Shown here: piece by piece, positions 50,508-51,509 of the stretch
Numbering within the stretch: the first letter of the stretch is position 1
Layout of the letters: each line of letters begins with the position of its first letter
Source: an uncultured Pseudomonadota bacterium
GTDB lineage: Bacteria; Pseudomonadota; Alphaproteobacteria; RF32; CAG-239
Length of the DNA: 51,509 bases
Assembly (NCBI GenBank): GCA_949297185.1
Contig: CASFRM010000015.1
Span: 1-51,509, forward strand
Direction of reading: 5' to 3'
Notes under the pieces: model-generated
What the model saw: only the letters and a program-made list of their open reading frames with translations
The model's database searches: none
Told to the model about the DNA's origin: nothing
Made by a program: the position numbers and the translations under genes

Positions 50508-50949
50508 TTTTCGTCCTAAATTATCTAGTAAAATCCTTTCCGGTCAGAATTATAAGTTGCTTTGTTAATTAATTTTGATCTTTAATCATTTATTATCAGT
50601 AAATTTCTGAACCAATATAAGCGGAATGATTTAATCATTACCATACTATTATGTATATTTGATTAATACAGATTAAACTAATTTTTATTATATACAAGGC
50701 ATCATTGTCAGAGTTTTTTGATATTTTATTTAAAATCCATTCTTTTCATGATCAGTATAGAAATCATTGTAAAGAAAATGAATTTAAACAATTATTTGAA
50801 AGTAATGCAGATGAACAAAAATTAAAAAAAACATTGAAATCTATAAAAATCAATGCTAAGCATTAAACTGAAATTTATTTTTATAATTACCCCATGAGGG
50901 ACAGGACGTATCAAGGAATACTCCCTCTTTAAATAAACCTGAAACAATT
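50508..50949. other. AT-rich gap with a possible 53-aa frame
   Basis: A frame from TTG 50705 (AAGG five bases upstream) to TAA 50866 would give a lysine-rich peptide starting SEFFDILFKIHSFHDQ; it has no ATG and could be a gene remnant. GAGGGA and TCCCTC near 50893-50925 form a weak hairpin before the next gene. Nothing else is seen. Confidence 0.3.
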
Positions 50950-51336
50950 ATGGATAGAAGTTATTTACTAAAGATTATCGAAAAAAACTTTATAATTTTC
51001 GATAAGAATGAAACCTCAAAAAGAATTGCCGATAACTATTGGTTTGATGAATCGCTGAGAAAACTCGTTCAAGAACAAAGCAATAAACTGGATGAAGATG
51101 AGCTTCGTAGTTCACAGCATATAGTATTCTACAAAGCAACCGAAAATGTCCTAAAAAGAATAAAAAATGACCGCAATTATTTTTTTATTGAATTGGAAAA
51201 AGATGTATGGGAAGAAATAGTCGATACATCACAACTGATCATCTCTGTCTACTACCACTATTCAGCGGTTTGTGAACCGGTATTAATGTATGATTTTATC
51301 AGAAAAATAATGAAAGAAAAAATTCTTTTGGTCTGA
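50950..51336 (+). CDS. Hypothetical protein (128 aa)
   Basis: An open frame with no clear ribosome site before the ATG. The product is charged and helical (FDESLRKLVQEQSNKLDEDE, FIELEKDVWEEIVDTS) and contains an aromatic stretch ISVYYHYSAVCEP. No domain recognised. It is followed by a strong terminator, which supports it being expressed. Confidence 0.55.
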   Translation: MDRSYLLKIIEKNFIIFDKNETSKRIADNYWFDESLRKLVQEQSNKLDEDELRSSQHIVFYKATENVLKRIKNDRNYFFIELEKDVWEEIVDTSQLIISVYYHYSAVCEPVLMYDFIRKIMKEKILLV

Positions 51337-51352
51337 CTCCCGAAGAATGACT

Positions 51353-51387
51353 AAAACAGCCGTCCGCCTAAAGCTGACGGCTGTTTT
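51353..51387. terminator. Perfect 12-bp-stem bidirectional terminator
   Basis: AAAACAGCCGTC, an 11-nt loop, GACGGCTGTTTT, between the 128-aa gene and the transposase end. Confidence 0.85.
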
Positions 51388-51419
51388 CTGATTACAAGAA
51401 CTGTCATCTCTTGTGCAAG

Positions 51420-51509
51420 TCAAGAATTTCGGAGACAGAAATGAGCAAAATTTTGAGGGGTAGAGTTATCCAAAGATTGATGAGGTCTAAACTCGTTATA
51501 GTAAAGCAT
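51420..51509 (-). mobile_element. IS3-family transposase, C-terminal end (cut by window edge)
   Basis: The frame leftward from the window edge reads MLYYNEFRPHQSLDNSTPQN then FAHFCLRNS-stop. YNEFRPHQSL is the signature end of the IS3-family integrase-core transposase (OrfB). The body of the insertion sequence lies to the right, outside the window; its terminal inverted repeat should be between 51388 and 51420, but I cannot define it. Confidence 0.8.

Noticed and set aside
1..51509. CRISPR array or cas genes
   Set aside because: No regularly spaced repeat-spacer pattern and no Cas-like proteins; the direct repeats found are few and irregular or of a different kind.

Overview
The window looks like chromosomal sequence from an AT-rich, probably host- or gut-associated alphaproteobacterium. 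Two observations support this. A Y-family DNA polymerase gene at the left edge carries a GTTC-N7-GTTC box, the LexA operator of alphaproteobacteria. A DUF2924 gene paired with a large serine recombinase, typical of alphaproteobacterial mobile elements, lies at 13.2-15.3 kb. The lineage is inference; no rRNA is present to test it.

Layout. 1-9.3 kb: SOS polymerase, then redox genes. These are two exported Tat-type flavodoxin-fold reductases, a cyclophilin-like protein, a double carboxymuconolactone-decarboxylase protein with a divergent LysR regulator, and a TetR plus two aldo/keto reductase operon. 9.3-13 kb: very AT-rich repeat-bounded insert with a DUF4143 ATPase, a membrane protein and an orphan HipB-like repressor. 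13.1-16.5 kb: mobile-element module (DUF2924, large serine recombinase, replication-initiator-like protein, palindromic repeats). 16.6-28.7 kb: one seven-gene leftward defence operon. It encodes a degenerate methylase fused to a half specificity subunit, two different HsdM, HsdS, HsdR and then GajA and GajB (Gabija). 28.8-31.8 kb: divergent promoter, a strongly structured RNA-like element, an HNH-like zinc protein, an Apea-type HEPN protein and small unknown genes. 32.3-32.7 kb: a CAT-anticodon tRNA whose 5' end is repeated nearby, as seen around integration sites. 33-43.7 kb: uvrB among likely effector-type genes, namely an HNH-like protein, a CE-clan (YopJ/Ulp1-like) cysteine protease, exported unknowns and a 1,249-residue protein with a possible ADP-ribosyltransferase-like head and LPX-type repeats. 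43.8-49.3 kb: a cassette of EptA-type lipid A phosphoethanolamine transferase, CTP-type lipid kinase, PAP2 phosphatase and a PmrAB-like two-component system, bracketed by 58-bp copies of a resolvase gene's 3' end. 49.4-51.5 kb: small unknown genes and the end of an IS3-family transposase.

How the genes fit together. The RM genes and Gabija are spaced within about 12 bp of one another or overlap, behind a consensus promoter with an inverted repeat, so they probably form one co-regulated defence unit; the second HsdM and the pseudo-methylase/half-S fusion are its least expected parts. In the lipid A cassette, EptA releases diacylglycerol from phosphatidylethanolamine and the adjacent lipid kinase could recycle it, while the two-component system probably acts on 11-bp direct repeats in the shared intergenic region. 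The effector-like genes would suit contact with a eukaryotic host, but no secretion system is visible here.
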